DNA of 64,000 nucleotides. Source: Rariloculus sp965263005. GTDB lineage: Bacteria > Pseudomonadota > Gammaproteobacteria > Steroidobacterales > Rariloculaceae. The position numbers and the translations under genes are program-made. Below are positions 43,017 through 52,810 of the stretch, piece by piece; the first letter of the stretch is position 1; each line of letters starts with the position of its first letter. The notes under the pieces were generated by a model, which searched no databases, was not told where the DNA came from, and was given only the letters and a program-made list of their open reading frames with translations. The stretch lies in assembly GCF_965263005.1 (NCBI RefSeq), contig NZ_OZ253579.1:4092001-4156000 (forward strand), given 5' to 3'.

Positions 43017-43514
43017 TTAGATGAGCTCCTGCTCCTCAAGATACCGACCGCCGAGTTCGGCATAGTATCGGATGGCCTCGGCGACCTGATTGCTCGGGGG
43101 CCTGAGCCTCGAACTCTGCCACCAAGGATCCTGATCGAGTCCGGCAAGCTCCATGGCGATCACGCAGAGACCGACGATCAGGACACCGCGGGCCACGCCG
43201 AACAACGCACCGAGGCTTCTGTCGGTACTGCTCAACCCGGAATGGCTGACGAGGCTCCGAGCCAGCCATGCTATCAGACCGCCTGCCACCAGGACGACCA
43301 CGAAGACCACAATCCGGGCGGCCCAGACCCTGAGCTCGGGCGCCGCCTGCCATTGGCCCAGCAACGGCTCCACGAACCACGCGAAGCGCCATGAGAGCCA
43401 GATCGCGGCGAGCCACGTCGCAAGCGAAACGACCTCGTTGGCGAATCCGCGCCAAAACCCGAATGCCCCCGATGCCAGGCAAATGAAAATGATCAACCAG
43501 TCGGCCCACGACAT
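43017..43514 (-). CDS. cvpA: CvpA family inner-membrane protein
   Basis: 165 residues with about four membrane helices (MSWADWLIIFICLASGAFGF, then others to about 125). The glycine-rich opening GAFGFWRGFANEVVSL is typical of CvpA/colicin V production proteins. The exact role is unsettled; it is linked to envelope homeostasis. The ATG at 43514 is preferred since the 19 upstream codons overlap the dedD end. Gene order dedD-cvpA-purF supports the call. Confidence 0.9.
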   Translation of the reverse strand: MSWADWLIIFICLASGAFGFWRGFANEVVSLATWLAAIWLSWRFAWFVEPLLGQWQAAPELRVWAARIVVFVVVLVAGGLIAWLARSLVSHSGLSSTDRSLGALFGVARGVLIVGLCVIAMELAGLDQDPWWQSSRLRPPSNQVAEAIRYYAELGGRYLEEQELI

Positions 43515-43533
43515 AGTGCATTTTACCGTCGGC

Positions 43534-44277
43534 TCAGTCCGCGGCGACGACCTGTACGGGAATAAAACCATTCGCGACCAGCATCGATGCGGTCTCGTCG
43601 GCGCCGCCGCGAGCTTCGTAGGGTCCGATCCGGACGCGATACATTGTGCGTCCGGTCGCTTGAAAAACTGACACCTCGGGCTCGAAACCGTACGTCGTCA
43701 CTCGAGCCGCCAGCCGCTCGGCATTCTCCTCCTCGCTGAAGCTGCCAAGCTGCACGACCCAGCCGCCCGGTTCGTCCCGCGTGTCGGGGGCAGCAGCGGT
43801 CTGCGTCGCCGGACCACGTGGCGGGCGCGTGCCGCTCACGGCCGCCGCGGGCGGCGCTTCGAGCGCGCCGTCGGCACCCGTCTCTCCCGTCGGCGGCAGC
43901 GGTGCGTTGGCCGCAACGGTCTGTCCAGTCTCCGGCAGGCGTGCGTTGGCCGCAACCGCCTCTGCGGTCTCCGGCGCTGGTGGTGCATTGTCCGCGGCTG
44001 TCGCCCCGCTCGGCGGCGCGCTCGGCGTGCGGTCCGCAACTGGCTCTGCTGTCTCCGGCGCAGCCGGTGCGGTGTCGGCACTGCGATCGAGATCGATGGT
44101 TTGCGTCCTGAGCGGCGCGGATTCTTCCGGCTGAGCCGGCAGCAACGGCACAGGCTCGGTCTCGGGCTGCTGGTCGCGGCCGTCGAGAATCCAGGGAATC
44201 AGCCAGACGCCCAGCGCCACCAGCACGGCCGCCCCGATGAGTCGTTCCTTCAACCGCGGATCCACCTTGAGGATCAC
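43534..44277 (-). CDS. dedD: SPOR-domain division protein DedD
   Basis: 247 residues. Short cytoplasmic start, one membrane helix (LIGAAVLVALGVWLIPWIL), a long proline/alanine/glutamate linker (about 45-160) and a C-terminal SPOR domain from about 168 (GGWVVQLGSFSEEENAERL, then MYRVRIGPYEARGGADE) that binds denuded peptidoglycan at the septum. The likely start is GTG at 44277 because it overlaps the folC stop as GTGA; a GTG four codons later is an alternative. The linker has low-complexity near-repeats. Confidence 0.88.
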   Translation of the reverse strand: MILKVDPRLKERLIGAAVLVALGVWLIPWILDGRDQQPETEPVPLLPAQPEESAPLRTQTIDLDRSADTAPAAPETAEPVADRTPSAPPSGATAADNAPPAPETAEAVAANARLPETGQTVAANAPLPPTGETGADGALEAPPAAAVSGTRPPRGPATQTAAAPDTRDEPGGWVVQLGSFSEEENAERLAARVTTYGFEPEVSVFQATGRTMYRVRIGPYEARGGADETASMLVANGFIPVQVVAAD

Positions 44278-45596
44278 CCATTCGAACGTGCTGCGCAGTA
44301 TAGCCCAAGCGCTGCCATCGCGGGCCCGACCGTATAAAACGAACCGAAGACCAGGACCCGGTCGCCCGGTTGCACGCAAGCGCGGGCTGCCAGGCAGGCC
44401 GCGGCAATTTCGCCGTGCGCCTCGGTGCTGCGGGCGCCGAGCGAGTGGAGCACATCGCGCAACGACTCCGGCGTCGCAGTTCGCTCGGAGTCGACGGGTG
44501 CGACGAACCATTGCTCGACCTCGGCCGTGAATTGTCCGAGCACGCTCACGATATCCTTGTCCCTCATTGCCGAGAAGACCGCAACCGTATGTCCGGCCCG
44601 CGGCAGACAGTCGAGCTCGCGCCGCAGGCAGGCCGCCGCGGCCGGATTGTGCGCCACGTCGAATATCCACTCGACGCCGTCGATGGCGTGCCGTTGCGAC
44701 CTGCCCGGCGCACTCGCGCGACGGAGACCCTCGACGAGCGCTTCGTGTCCCACGGGCAGCACCGCTTGCAGCTCATCGACGGTCGCCGCGCATACCGCCG
44801 CATTCGCCGCCTGGATCGTTCCGCCGAAGCGCGGTGCCGGCAGCTCCACGGGCGGCCGTCCGGCGCGGACCCAGGAGAGCGCGCGGCCGCTTGACAGGTA
44901 GTCGAAATCCCGGCCGTACAGGATGCCGTTCGCGCGCTTCTCGTCGATGGCCGACAAGAGGCTTGCGGGCGGGTTCGCGTCGCCGATGATGACGGGCCGC
45001 CCGGCACGCATGATGCCGGCCTTTTCGAATCCGATCGAGTCCCGGTCCTCGCCGAGCCATTCGCGATGATCGATATCGATATTGACTATCAACGCGGCGT
45101 CGGCATCTATGGCGTTGACGGCATCGAGCCGTCCCCCCATGCCGACTTCGAGCAACGCGACGTCGACCTGCTCGCGGGCGAAGAGGACGATTGCCGCAAC
45201 CGCCGAAAATTCGAAATACGACAGCGAGACCGAGCCGCGCCCGGCATCGATGATCTCGAACAATTCGATCAGCTCGGCGTCTGTCGCCTCCCTGCCATCG
45301 AAGCGCAGTCGCTCGTTAAACCGCCACAGATGCGGTGAGGTGAAAGCGCCGACCGAATACCCGGCCGAACGATAGATGCTCTCCATTATTGCGATACACG
45401 AACCTTTGCCGTTTGTGCCGCCGACAGTGATCACGCGATACGGCGGTTCGTTCAGCTCGAGTGAGGCGAGCACCGAGCGAACCCGATCGAGACTGAAATC
45501 GATCTTCTTCGGATGCAGCGTCTCGAGCCAGGCGAGCCATTCGTCGAGTGTGGAAAAGCGCCCGGACGGGGCCAACGTGGATCGTTTCCTCGTCAA
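44274..45596 (-). CDS. folC: Folylpolyglutamate/dihydrofolate synthase
   Basis: 440 residues, Mur-ligase fold. ATP loop VGGTNGKGSCIA, then the folate-binding SPHLWRFNERLRFDG region and the DVAHNPAAA motif of the C-terminal domain. It adds glutamates to folates and dihydropteroate. The start is TTG at 45596, overlapping the accD stop as TTGA, the only in-frame start at that position; a TTG nine codons downstream is less likely. The gene sits in the standard accD-folC-dedD order. Confidence 0.92.
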   Translation of the reverse strand: MTRKRSTLAPSGRFSTLDEWLAWLETLHPKKIDFSLDRVRSVLASLELNEPPYRVITVGGTNGKGSCIAIMESIYRSAGYSVGAFTSPHLWRFNERLRFDGREATDAELIELFEIIDAGRGSVSLSYFEFSAVAAIVLFAREQVDVALLEVGMGGRLDAVNAIDADAALIVNIDIDHREWLGEDRDSIGFEKAGIMRAGRPVIIGDANPPASLLSAIDEKRANGILYGRDFDYLSSGRALSWVRAGRPPVELPAPRFGGTIQAANAAVCAATVDELQAVLPVGHEALVEGLRRASAPGRSQRHAIDGVEWIFDVAHNPAAAACLRRELDCLPRAGHTVAVFSAMRDKDIVSVLGQFTAEVEQWFVAPVDSERTATPESLRDVLHSLGARSTEAHGEIAAACLAARACVQPGDRVLVFGSFYTVGPAMAALGLYCAARSNG

Positions 45597-46453
45597 GAGA
45601 CTTCGGGGCGATCAATGAGCTTGGCAAGCAGCGAAGCGATCTCGTCGCGCGCTTTGCGGCGGTCGATGATCATATCGAGGGCGCCCTTTTCGAGCAGCAA
45701 CTCGGCGCGCTGAAAACCGTCGGGCAAGGTCTCACCCACGGTTTGTTGAATGACGCGGGGCCCTGCAAACCCGATCAGCGATCCAGGCTCGCCGACATTC
45801 ACGTCACCGAGCAACGCGACACTCGCCGATACGCCCCCCATGGTCGGATCGGTCATGACCGAGACATAAGGCAAACCGGCCTCACTCAATGCCGCAAGCG
45901 CCGCACTCGTTTTCCCCATCTGAAACAGCGATAGCAGCGCCTCTTGCATACGCGCGCCACCGCTCGCCGAAAAACACACGAACGGCCTGTGGTGCTCTAG
46001 GCAATACTGGATGCCGCGAACGAAGCGCTCCCCGACGACCGACCCCATGGAGCCACCCATGAACCGAAACTCGAATGCCGCTGCCACGAGCGGGATCGCC
46101 TTGAGCGTCCCGGCCATGACGACGAGCGCATCGGTTTCGCCGGTTTCCTTCTGTGCCGTGGACAATCGCTCGCGATAGCGTCTGCTGTCCCTGAACCTCA
46201 ACGGGTCCTGCGGTTCGAGCTTCGCCGCGATCTCGTACTCCGAGTTCGAATCGAGAAACATTTCCAGGCGCTCGCGCGCACCGACCCTCAAGTGATGGTC
46301 GCACTTCGGGCAAACGTACAAATTGCGCTTGAGCTCGGCCCGGTAGAGCTGCGCCGAACATGCCGTGCACCTCACCCAAAGCCCTTCGGGCACGGAGCGG
46401 CTCCGTCGCTTCGTCCGGATACGCGACGGCATCAATTTGTCGAACCAACTCAT
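45593..46453 (-). CDS. accD: Acetyl-CoA carboxylase carboxyltransferase beta subunit
   Basis: 286 residues. The N-terminal zinc ribbon has Cys29, Cys32, Cys48 and Cys51 (CTAC and CPKC pairs); the crotonase-like domain carries VCFSASGGARMQEALLSLFQ and SVMTDPTMGGVSASVALLGD. With AccA it transfers carboxylate from carboxybiotin to acetyl-CoA, starting fatty-acid synthesis. The ATG at 46453 overlaps the truA stop as ATGA. Confidence 0.95.
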   Translation of the reverse strand: MSWFDKLMPSRIRTKRRSRSVPEGLWVRCTACSAQLYRAELKRNLYVCPKCDHHLRVGARERLEMFLDSNSEYEIAAKLEPQDPLRFRDSRRYRERLSTAQKETGETDALVVMAGTLKAIPLVAAAFEFRFMGGSMGSVVGERFVRGIQYCLEHHRPFVCFSASGGARMQEALLSLFQMGKTSAALAALSEAGLPYVSVMTDPTMGGVSASVALLGDVNVGEPGSLIGFAGPRVIQQTVGETLPDGFQRAELLLEKGALDMIIDRRKARDEIASLLAKLIDRPEVS

Positions 46454-47259
46454 CGTCTGACCGCTAACTCCGACGAGCGCATGATACACGCGCCGTCAGC
46501 GTCCACGGGCAACCCGCAGGACTCCGGATACGTTACGTTCATGAGCGTCAGCCCACGAGCCGGGGCAGTCGCGGGCGCCCTTGTGCGATCCCGGCTCGCA
46601 AGCAACTCGCCAGCCCAGTGTGCCGGAGCCCTGCCGCGGCCGATATGAACCAACGCACCGACAAGATTGCGCACCATGTGGTACAGGAACGCGTTCGCCG
46701 TGAAATCGAGCATGACCAGCGAATCGCCGCCGGTGATCCCGACCGCGGTCAGACAGCGGTTCGCTGTGCGCGACTGACATCCCGCCGCGCGAAAAGCCGA
46801 GAAGTCGTGCTCACCGAGCCAGCACACGGCCGCAGCGCTCATCGCGGCCAGATCGAGGGAATCGCGCAGCCACCAGGCGCCGCGCCGCGACAACACGGGC
46901 CGGGTCGAGCTTGGGACGATCGAGTATCGGTAGGTTCGAGACAGCGCGGAGCGGCGCGCGTCGAATTCCGGTCCCGCCGGTCTGACCCAGCGCACGGCAA
47001 CGTCCTCGGGAAGGTTCGCGTTGATTCCGAGCAGCCACTGGCGCGGAGTTCTCGCGGCCGAGGCATCGAAATGGATGACCTGCCGCCATGCGTGAACACC
47101 CGCGTCCGTCCGGCCGGCGCCATGGATGTCGACGCGTTCGGCGGCGACCGCGGAGACCGCGGCAGCGAGCGTCGACTGCACGCTGCGCCCGGAACGCTGC
47201 GTCTGCCAACCGACGAAATCGGTTCCGTCGTACTCGATGCCCGCTGTGAATCTCGGCAT
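46450..47259 (-). CDS. truA: tRNA pseudouridine synthase A
   Basis: 269 residues, modifies U38-40 in the anticodon arm of tRNAs. The catalytic aspartate is Asp52 in HGAGRTDAGVHAW. GIEYDGTDFVGWQTQ and the C-terminal FLYHMVRNLVGALVHIGRG are family signatures. I use the ATG at 47259; an in-frame TTG four codons upstream is possible. Located between fimV and accD, as in pseudomonads. Confidence 0.94.
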   Translation of the reverse strand: MPRFTAGIEYDGTDFVGWQTQRSGRSVQSTLAAAVSAVAAERVDIHGAGRTDAGVHAWRQVIHFDASAARTPRQWLLGINANLPEDVAVRWVRPAGPEFDARRSALSRTYRYSIVPSSTRPVLSRRGAWWLRDSLDLAAMSAAAVCWLGEHDFSAFRAAGCQSRTANRCLTAVGITGGDSLVMLDFTANAFLYHMVRNLVGALVHIGRGRAPAHWAGELLASRDRTRAPATAPARGLTLMNVTYPESCGLPVDADGACIMRSSELAVRR

Positions 47260-47344
47260 GTGCCAGGCCAATCGTTGTCGAACGAACGCGCCGTGCCAAC
47301 TTCCCCGGAGCGTCCACGAAGCCGCGCCGTGTTGATTGCCGCCG

Positions 47345-48895
47345 TTACGCGCCGAGCGCGTCGATCAGAGTTTGCGCTTCCTCCCGCTGGTCCGAATCGC
47401 CTTCTTCGAGCACTTCGGCAAGGACGTTTCTCGCACTCCCGGCATCGCCCATGTCGATGTATGCGCGGGCGAGATCGAGCTTCGTCCCCAGCTCGTCCAT
47501 CGTCTCGGGATCGGGTCGATTCGTTTCCGCCGTGCCTGCGCCATCGAGCTCAGCGGAGATCTGGTCGAGGTTGAAGTCCGGAGCCGCATTACGCCTGCGA
47601 CGCAGGAACAGAAGCGCCGTCAACAACGACAAGCCCGCACCGGCTCCGATCAACGCCAACGGATTGGCCGCAAATTCAAGCGCTCTGGAAACGAGCGACG
47701 ACTCGGCGCCCGGCACGGCCGAGACCTGCGCATCCGGCGCTTCGGCTAGCGGCTCGTCGGCAAAAGGCTGCTCGGACTCGAGCTCTACACCCGGGTCGGC
47801 CGCAGTCGGAGGCGCGGCGTCAGCGTCGGGCGCACCGTCTGTCGCGGGGTCGAACTGCGCCTGTAAATTGCTTAATTCCTGACTTCTGATCTCAAGCAGG
47901 CGCCGATTTTCGCTGAGCTCGGTCTGCAGAGCCGCTACCTCGTCGCGAAGCCCGCTGACTTCGGTGCCTGCGGCCGTCGAATCCGCGGCGCCGCCCGCCA
48001 CTGCTGCCTGTGGATCCTGTGTCGGCGGCACGAGGCGCAGTCGCGCCTGCTGCTGCGTGCGCCCCTGCCATTCGTCGGTCTGACGCAAAAACTCGGCCGT
48101 CGCACTGCTCGCCGAGACCCGGTCGAACTCGGCAAGCTCCGGTATCCGCAGTACGGCGCCGGCGTACAGCAGGTTCATATTGTCTCCAAAGGCCTGCCGG
48201 TTGGCTTCGTACAGGGTGACCAGCATCTGATGCATGGAGATGTCGTTGGACCTGTGCCGCGCGGCTATGGCCCACAGGGTGTCGCCGCGTTGCACCGGCC
48301 AAGACGTGCCGACGTCAGCGCCGGTGCGCGGCGGCGGCGACTGCGCTGCGCGAGGCAAACTCGGGTCCGGTTGCAGCTCGGGCGCATCTTCGGGAACGGG
48401 CGGCACTGTAGACGGCCGCGAAATCGCTGCGTCCGGAACGTTTGCTTGCGGGACCCGCGTCTCGGCAGGCTCGACCGGGCCGGCCGCAGCTGGCCGCGGC
48501 AGCAGCAGCGGAGGATCGAGCAGCACTGTGTACTCGCGCAGAAGGCGGCCGCGCGGCCAGGTCGCTTCGACGAGCATTGTAACGAACGGCTCGGCAATGG
48601 GCCGCCGGGAGCTGACGAGCACAATGTCGGCGCCATCGTCGCTACGACCAACGCGGAACTCGAATGCCGACAGGAACGCGGGCCGATCGAGACCGTAGCG
48701 CTCGAACGTTTCCTGACTCGCCAGAGTGACTGAAAGCCCCTGGAGCTCCTCGACAGTCGCGGTTTCGAGCGCTATCTGCGCCAGGAACGGCTGGTTCAGA
48801 GCGGACTGGATCTCGATTTCGCCCAATCCGAGCGCCCACGCGCCAAGCGGCGCGGCTATTAGCGGCAGAGCGCCCCAACGTGCCGGTACCTTCAT
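47345..48895 (-). CDS. fimV: FimV-type polar hub protein (short form)
   Basis: 516 residues. Signal peptide, then the conserved periplasmic FimV region (LGLGEIEIQSALNQPFLAQI, VSSRRPIAEPFVTMLVE), a LysM peptidoglycan-binding motif (QRGDTLWAIAARHRSNDISM), a coiled coil (about 325-355), one membrane helix (about 405-425, ANPLALIGAGAGLSLLTALL) and a C-terminal cytoplasmic TPR-like FimV motif (DLARAYIDMGDAGSARNVL). FimV organises cell poles and type IV pili; Pseudomonas FimV has over 900 residues, so the acidic cytoplasmic region is much shortened here. Confidence 0.9.
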   Translation of the reverse strand: MKVPARWGALPLIAAPLGAWALGLGEIEIQSALNQPFLAQIALETATVEELQGLSVTLASQETFERYGLDRPAFLSAFEFRVGRSDDGADIVLVSSRRPIAEPFVTMLVEATWPRGRLLREYTVLLDPPLLLPRPAAAGPVEPAETRVPQANVPDAAISRPSTVPPVPEDAPELQPDPSLPRAAQSPPPRTGADVGTSWPVQRGDTLWAIAARHRSNDISMHQMLVTLYEANRQAFGDNMNLLYAGAVLRIPELAEFDRVSASSATAEFLRQTDEWQGRTQQQARLRLVPPTQDPQAAVAGGAADSTAAGTEVSGLRDEVAALQTELSENRRLLEIRSQELSNLQAQFDPATDGAPDADAAPPTAADPGVELESEQPFADEPLAEAPDAQVSAVPGAESSLVSRALEFAANPLALIGAGAGLSLLTALLFLRRRRNAAPDFNLDQISAELDGAGTAETNRPDPETMDELGTKLDLARAYIDMGDAGSARNVLAEVLEEGDSDQREEAQTLIDALGA

Positions 48896-48980
48896 GGAAC
48901 CTCCGTCGCTGCCCGGGTCATCCGACGAGTCGCGTCATAAGATTGCTCGACAAGCCTCAAACCGATCACCGAACGATACT

Positions 48981-50003
48981 CTACATAAACCGGTTCACCA
49001 AAATCTCGGCGATCTGAACGCTGTTCAGCGCCGCGCCCTTGCGAATGTTGTCAGACACGATCCACAGATCGAGACCGTTCGGGTGCGACAGATCTTCTCG
49101 AATGCGCCCGACAAAAACGGCATCCCGATGCGCGGCATCAGTCGCGGCCGTCGGGTAGCTGCCGAGCTCATGGCCATCGATGACGACGACGCCGGGCGCA
49201 CTGCGCAACAGCTCCCTGGCTTCAGGCGCCGTGATCTTTTTTCGTGTTTCGATGTGCGCCGCCTCGGAATGGCCAAAATAGACCGGCACGCGTGCCGCTG
49301 TCGGATTGACCTGCATGTCGGGCTCTTCAAGGATCTTGCGGGTCTCCCAGACCATCTTCATTTCCTCCGTCGTGTAGCCGTTGTCGAGGAAGTCGGCGAT
49401 GTGCGGGACGACGTTGAACATCACCGGTTTCTCGTTGCCTCGCCTGAGCGGATCGATGCCGGACATGATCTGACGCGCATCCTCGGTCATCGTCTCGAGC
49501 GCGGCGCGTCCGGCGCCCGAAATCGCCTGGTAGGTCGCGACGTTGATTCGTTCGATGCCGACTGCGTCGTATATCGGCTTGAGCGCGACGACGAGCTGGA
49601 TCGTCGAACAATTCGGATTCGCGATGATCCCGCGCTTGGCGTAATCCGCGATGCGGTGCGAATTCACTTCCGGGACGATGAGCGGAATATCCTCATCCCG
49701 GCGGAAGTGCGAGGTATTGTCGATCACGATGGCGCCGGCGCTCGCCGCGCGCGGACCGAACTCGCCCGACACGGATCCGCCGGCCGAGAACAGCGCGATC
49801 CGCACCTTCCCGAAGTCGAAATCATCGAGCACCCCGACGGGAATCGTCTCGTCGCGAAACCTGACCGTTCGCCCGGCCGAGCGGCTGCTCGCAAGCGGAA
49901 ACAGCTTTCCTACGGGGAAACTCCGTTCCTGAAGGGTTTGAATCATCACTTCGCCGACGAGGCCGGTGGCGCCGACAACCGCAACGTCAATGGTCCTGGA
50001 CAT
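48981..50003 (-). CDS. asd: Aspartate-semialdehyde dehydrogenase
   Basis: 340 residues, makes aspartate semialdehyde for lysine/diaminopimelate, threonine and methionine. NADP-binding GATGLVGEVM at residue 11, catalytic Cys132 in IANPNCSTIQ, and His/Arg region GHSEAAHIETRKKIT. It sits between aroC and fimV, the usual gammaproteobacterial position for asd. Confidence 0.95.
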   Translation of the reverse strand: MSRTIDVAVVGATGLVGEVMIQTLQERSFPVGKLFPLASSRSAGRTVRFRDETIPVGVLDDFDFGKVRIALFSAGGSVSGEFGPRAASAGAIVIDNTSHFRRDEDIPLIVPEVNSHRIADYAKRGIIANPNCSTIQLVVALKPIYDAVGIERINVATYQAISGAGRAALETMTEDARQIMSGIDPLRRGNEKPVMFNVVPHIADFLDNGYTTEEMKMVWETRKILEEPDMQVNPTAARVPVYFGHSEAAHIETRKKITAPEARELLRSAPGVVVIDGHELGSYPTAATDAAHRDAVFVGRIREDLSHPNGLDLWIVSDNIRKGAALNSVQIAEILVNRFM

Positions 50004-50086
50004 GTTGGCAACTCGAATGGGGGTTTGGAGAATCTAGCTAATCGTTCCGTTCCGGCGCAATGCCGGAATCGCGGCTGACGCCGTTC

Positions 50087-51184
50087 CTACACGGAGCTCG
50101 CCATGCCCGGTTCAGCTTCGAGCACGTCCGCGTTCTGCGCCCTGTGGCGCAGATAGTGATCCATCAACGTCAATGCCACCATGGCCTCGGCGATCGGCGT
50201 CGCGCGCAGGCCGACACAGGGATCATGCCGGCCCGTCGTGACGATCTCGGCCGCCTTGCCTTCGGTATCGACGGTTCGTCCCGGGACCTGAATGCTCGAC
50301 GTCGGTTTCAGGGCGATACTGACGAGAATATCCTGGCCGCTCGAGATCCCGCCGAGCGTCCCGCCCGCAGAGTTCTTTTCGAAGCCGTCCGGTGTGAGCT
50401 CGTCACGATGCTCGCTGCCGCGCTGCCGAACGCACTTGAACCCATCGCCGAACTCGACGCCCTTCACGGCATTGATGCTCATCAGAGCGTGCGCGAGGTC
50501 GGCCTCGATCTTGTCGAATACCGGCTCGCCGAGTCCCGGCGGCACGTTCGACGCGATCACGTTGATGCGCGCGCCGATCGAGTCGCCCGCGCGCCTGAGC
50601 TTGACCATGAAGTCCTCCAACGCGTCGAGCTGACCGGGATCCGCACAGAAGAATGCGTTGTCGTCGACCGCACCGAGGTTCACCGCCGCAAGCTCGAATG
50701 GACCCAGTTCGGCGAGATAGCCGCTGATGCTCACACCGGCGCGCTCGGCAAGATATTTGCGAGCGATGGCACCGGCGGCTACGCGCATGACCGTTTCGCG
50801 TGCGGACGCCCGGCCGCCGCCGCGGTAATCGCGGATACCGTACTTACGCTGATACGTGTAATCGGCGTGGCCGGGCCTGAACTTGTCCTTGATCTTGCTG
50901 TAGTCGCGAGATCGCTGATCGACGTTCTCCACGAGCAAACCGATCGCCGTGCCCGTGGTCACCCCTTCGAAGATTCCCGAGAGGATCTTCACCCGGTCGG
51001 GCTCCTTGCGCTGCGTGACGTGGCGGGACCGGCCCGGCCTGCGACGGTCAAGATCGTGCTGAATGTCGCTCTCGGCGAGACCGAGCCCCGGCGGACAGCC
51101 GTCGACGACACAGCCCATCGCCGGACCGTGACTCTCGCCGAAGGTCGTCACCGTAAAGAGACGTCCGAAGGTATCGCCCGCCAT
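50087..51184 (-). CDS. aroC: Chorismate synthase
   Basis: 365 residues, converts EPSP to chorismate using reduced FMN. The three family signatures are present: TFGESHGPAMGCVVDGCPPG, the GRASARETVMRVAAGAIARK block, and RHDPCVGLRATPIAEAMVAL. The start MAGDTFGRLF is typical. It lies 13 bases after prmB on the same strand. Confidence 0.96.
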   Translation of the reverse strand: MAGDTFGRLFTVTTFGESHGPAMGCVVDGCPPGLGLAESDIQHDLDRRRPGRSRHVTQRKEPDRVKILSGIFEGVTTGTAIGLLVENVDQRSRDYSKIKDKFRPGHADYTYQRKYGIRDYRGGGRASARETVMRVAAGAIARKYLAERAGVSISGYLAELGPFELAAVNLGAVDDNAFFCADPGQLDALEDFMVKLRRAGDSIGARINVIASNVPPGLGEPVFDKIEADLAHALMSINAVKGVEFGDGFKCVRQRGSEHRDELTPDGFEKNSAGGTLGGISSGQDILVSIALKPTSSIQVPGRTVDTEGKAAEIVTTGRHDPCVGLRATPIAEAMVALTLMDHYLRHRAQNADVLEAEPGMASSV

Positions 51185-51197
51185 TTCTCCAATCGCC

Positions 51198-52121
51198 CTA
51201 CTGTTCGCCCGATCCGGATCCGCCCTGCTCGCGCCTGCGCAAGTCGCTCGCCGCGATCACGAAGACGCCGTGACCGCCGTGTCCGAACTCGACCCAGACG
51301 AAGGGCAATCGCGGATGCGTCTTCGTGAGCGCCTCGGCGCCATCGCCGACCTCCACAATCATCGCGCCATCGGGCAAAAGATACTCGCTTGCCCGTTCGA
51401 GCAATCTCAGCGTCGGTCCCAGGCCCGTGGCGTCACCCCGCAACGCGAGTTCGGGCTCGTGTGCGTGTTCGGGCGGCAGCGACTCGAACTCGGACACGGG
51501 CACGTACGGCGGGTTCGATATGATAACGCGATAGCGGGCAGCTTCGCTCGGAAACAAGTCGCAGTTGAACAGGCGCACTCGATCATGCAGGCGGTACTGC
51601 GCCACGTTTTCGGCTGCGACGGCGAGCGCGTCGGCCGACACGTCCGTCGCATCGACGAGCGTCCCGGGACAGTGGACCGCGACGGCGATAGCAAGACAGC
51701 CGCTGCCAGTACCGACATCAAGCACCCTGTCGCCAGGCTCAAGCTCGCACCATGGCGCAAGCCGACGCTCGATCAACTCGGCCATGGGAGAGCGCGGTAC
51801 GAGCACACGTTCGTCGACCTTGAATCTCAAGCCCGCGAACCACGCCTCACCAAGCAGATAGGCGAGCGGCCTTCTGTCGCGCACGCGCCGAACTGCGAGA
51901 TCGACGAGGGGATCGAGCAGCGAGCGGTCGGGCGGAGTGTCCCAGAGTTCGTCGCGCCATTCATGCAGGTGCCGCAGCAGCCAGAACGCTTCGTCGGCGG
52001 CATTGTCGGTGCCGTGGCCGAACACGAGGCCGTGACTGTCGAAATACGCCGCAAGCGCTTCGACCCAAGCCTCGTTGCTGTCGGCGTTCCTGAGCCGCTG
52101 CAGAAGCTCCGGCTCGTTCAT
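51198..52121 (-). CDS. prmB: Ribosomal protein uL3 glutamine methyltransferase PrmB
   Basis: 307 residues. SAM-binding VLDVGTGSGCLAIAVAV and the catalytic NPPYVPVSEF motif define the HemK/PrmB class; the N-terminal helical domain with FWLLRHLHEW...RRPLAYLLGEAWFAGL fits PrmB rather than PrmC, and the aroC neighbour supports it. It methylates the glutamine of ribosomal protein L3. The ATG at 52121 is used since the frame upstream overlaps the divergent sco gene's start region. Confidence 0.92.
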   Translation of the reverse strand: MNEPELLQRLRNADSNEAWVEALAAYFDSHGLVFGHGTDNAADEAFWLLRHLHEWRDELWDTPPDRSLLDPLVDLAVRRVRDRRPLAYLLGEAWFAGLRFKVDERVLVPRSPMAELIERRLAPWCELEPGDRVLDVGTGSGCLAIAVAVHCPGTLVDATDVSADALAVAAENVAQYRLHDRVRLFNCDLFPSEAARYRVIISNPPYVPVSEFESLPPEHAHEPELALRGDATGLGPTLRLLERASEYLLPDGAMIVEVGDGAEALTKTHPRLPFVWVEFGHGGHGVFVIAASDLRRREQGGSGSGEQ

Positions 52122-52135
52122 GCGGCGCGGGAGAT

Positions 52136-52810
52136 ATGCATTGTGAGATAATCCGCCGCGTGATCGGTAGAGCGCCCAGAAACCTTTCCGTATGGCTCCT
52201 GGTCGCCGGCGCCCTGGCAGTCGGCGGCGCAATGCTGTTGTTGTTGCGAACGCAGCTTGCGGCGCCTGAGCCTGAAATCGCCACGATGTTGACGCCGCCG
52301 CCTGCGATTCCCGACGCGGCGCTCGTCGATCACACGGGCCGCACGTTCACCACGGCCGATCTGAAGGGCCGCTTCAGCTTGATGTTCTTCGGATTCACGC
52401 ATTGTCCCGACATCTGTCCGTTGACGCTGCAGGTGCTCGCACGCACGCGCACCGAGCTTGAGGCGCTGGCGCCGGAGCTCGTGCCTGACGTCGTGTTCGT
52501 CAGCGTGGACCCCTATCGCGACACGCCCGAGCGAATCGGCGACTACCTGAGCAACTTCGATCCCGAGTTCATCGGAGTCACGGGATCCGACGAGGCGCTC
52601 GCGCCGCTCGTCAAGGCACTCGGCGTCACGGTACACAAGAACGAGCGCGACGGCGAATACTACAATGTGGTCCACAACGGCACGGTCTACGTGATCGGCC
52701 CCGATGCCGGGCTCGTCGCGCTGTTCTCCGGTTCCTCGCACGACGCCGGCGCGATCGCGGCCGACTATGTCCGAATCCGCAGACTCTACGGAAACGCGCC
52801 ATCTTCATGA
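52136..52810 (+). CDS. SCO1/SenC-type copper chaperone-like protein
   Basis: 224 residues, membrane-anchored (about 18-38) thioredoxin-fold protein. Copper/redox motif C-x3-C is in FTHCPDICPL (Cys90, Cys94) with the third ligand His180 in NVVHNGTVYVIG. SCO proteins deliver copper to, or reduce, the CuA centre of cytochrome oxidase. The start is 14 bases from the divergent prmB start, so the two share a very tight intergenic region. It overlaps psd by four bases. Confidence 0.9.
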   Translation: MHCEIIRRVIGRAPRNLSVWLLVAGALAVGGAMLLLLRTQLAAPEPEIATMLTPPPAIPDAALVDHTGRTFTTADLKGRFSLMFFGFTHCPDICPLTLQVLARTRTELEALAPELVPDVVFVSVDPYRDTPERIGDYLSNFDPEFIGVTGSDEALAPLVKALGVTVHKNERDGEYYNVVHNGTVYVIGPDAGLVALFSGSSHDAGAIAADYVRIRRLYGNAPSS

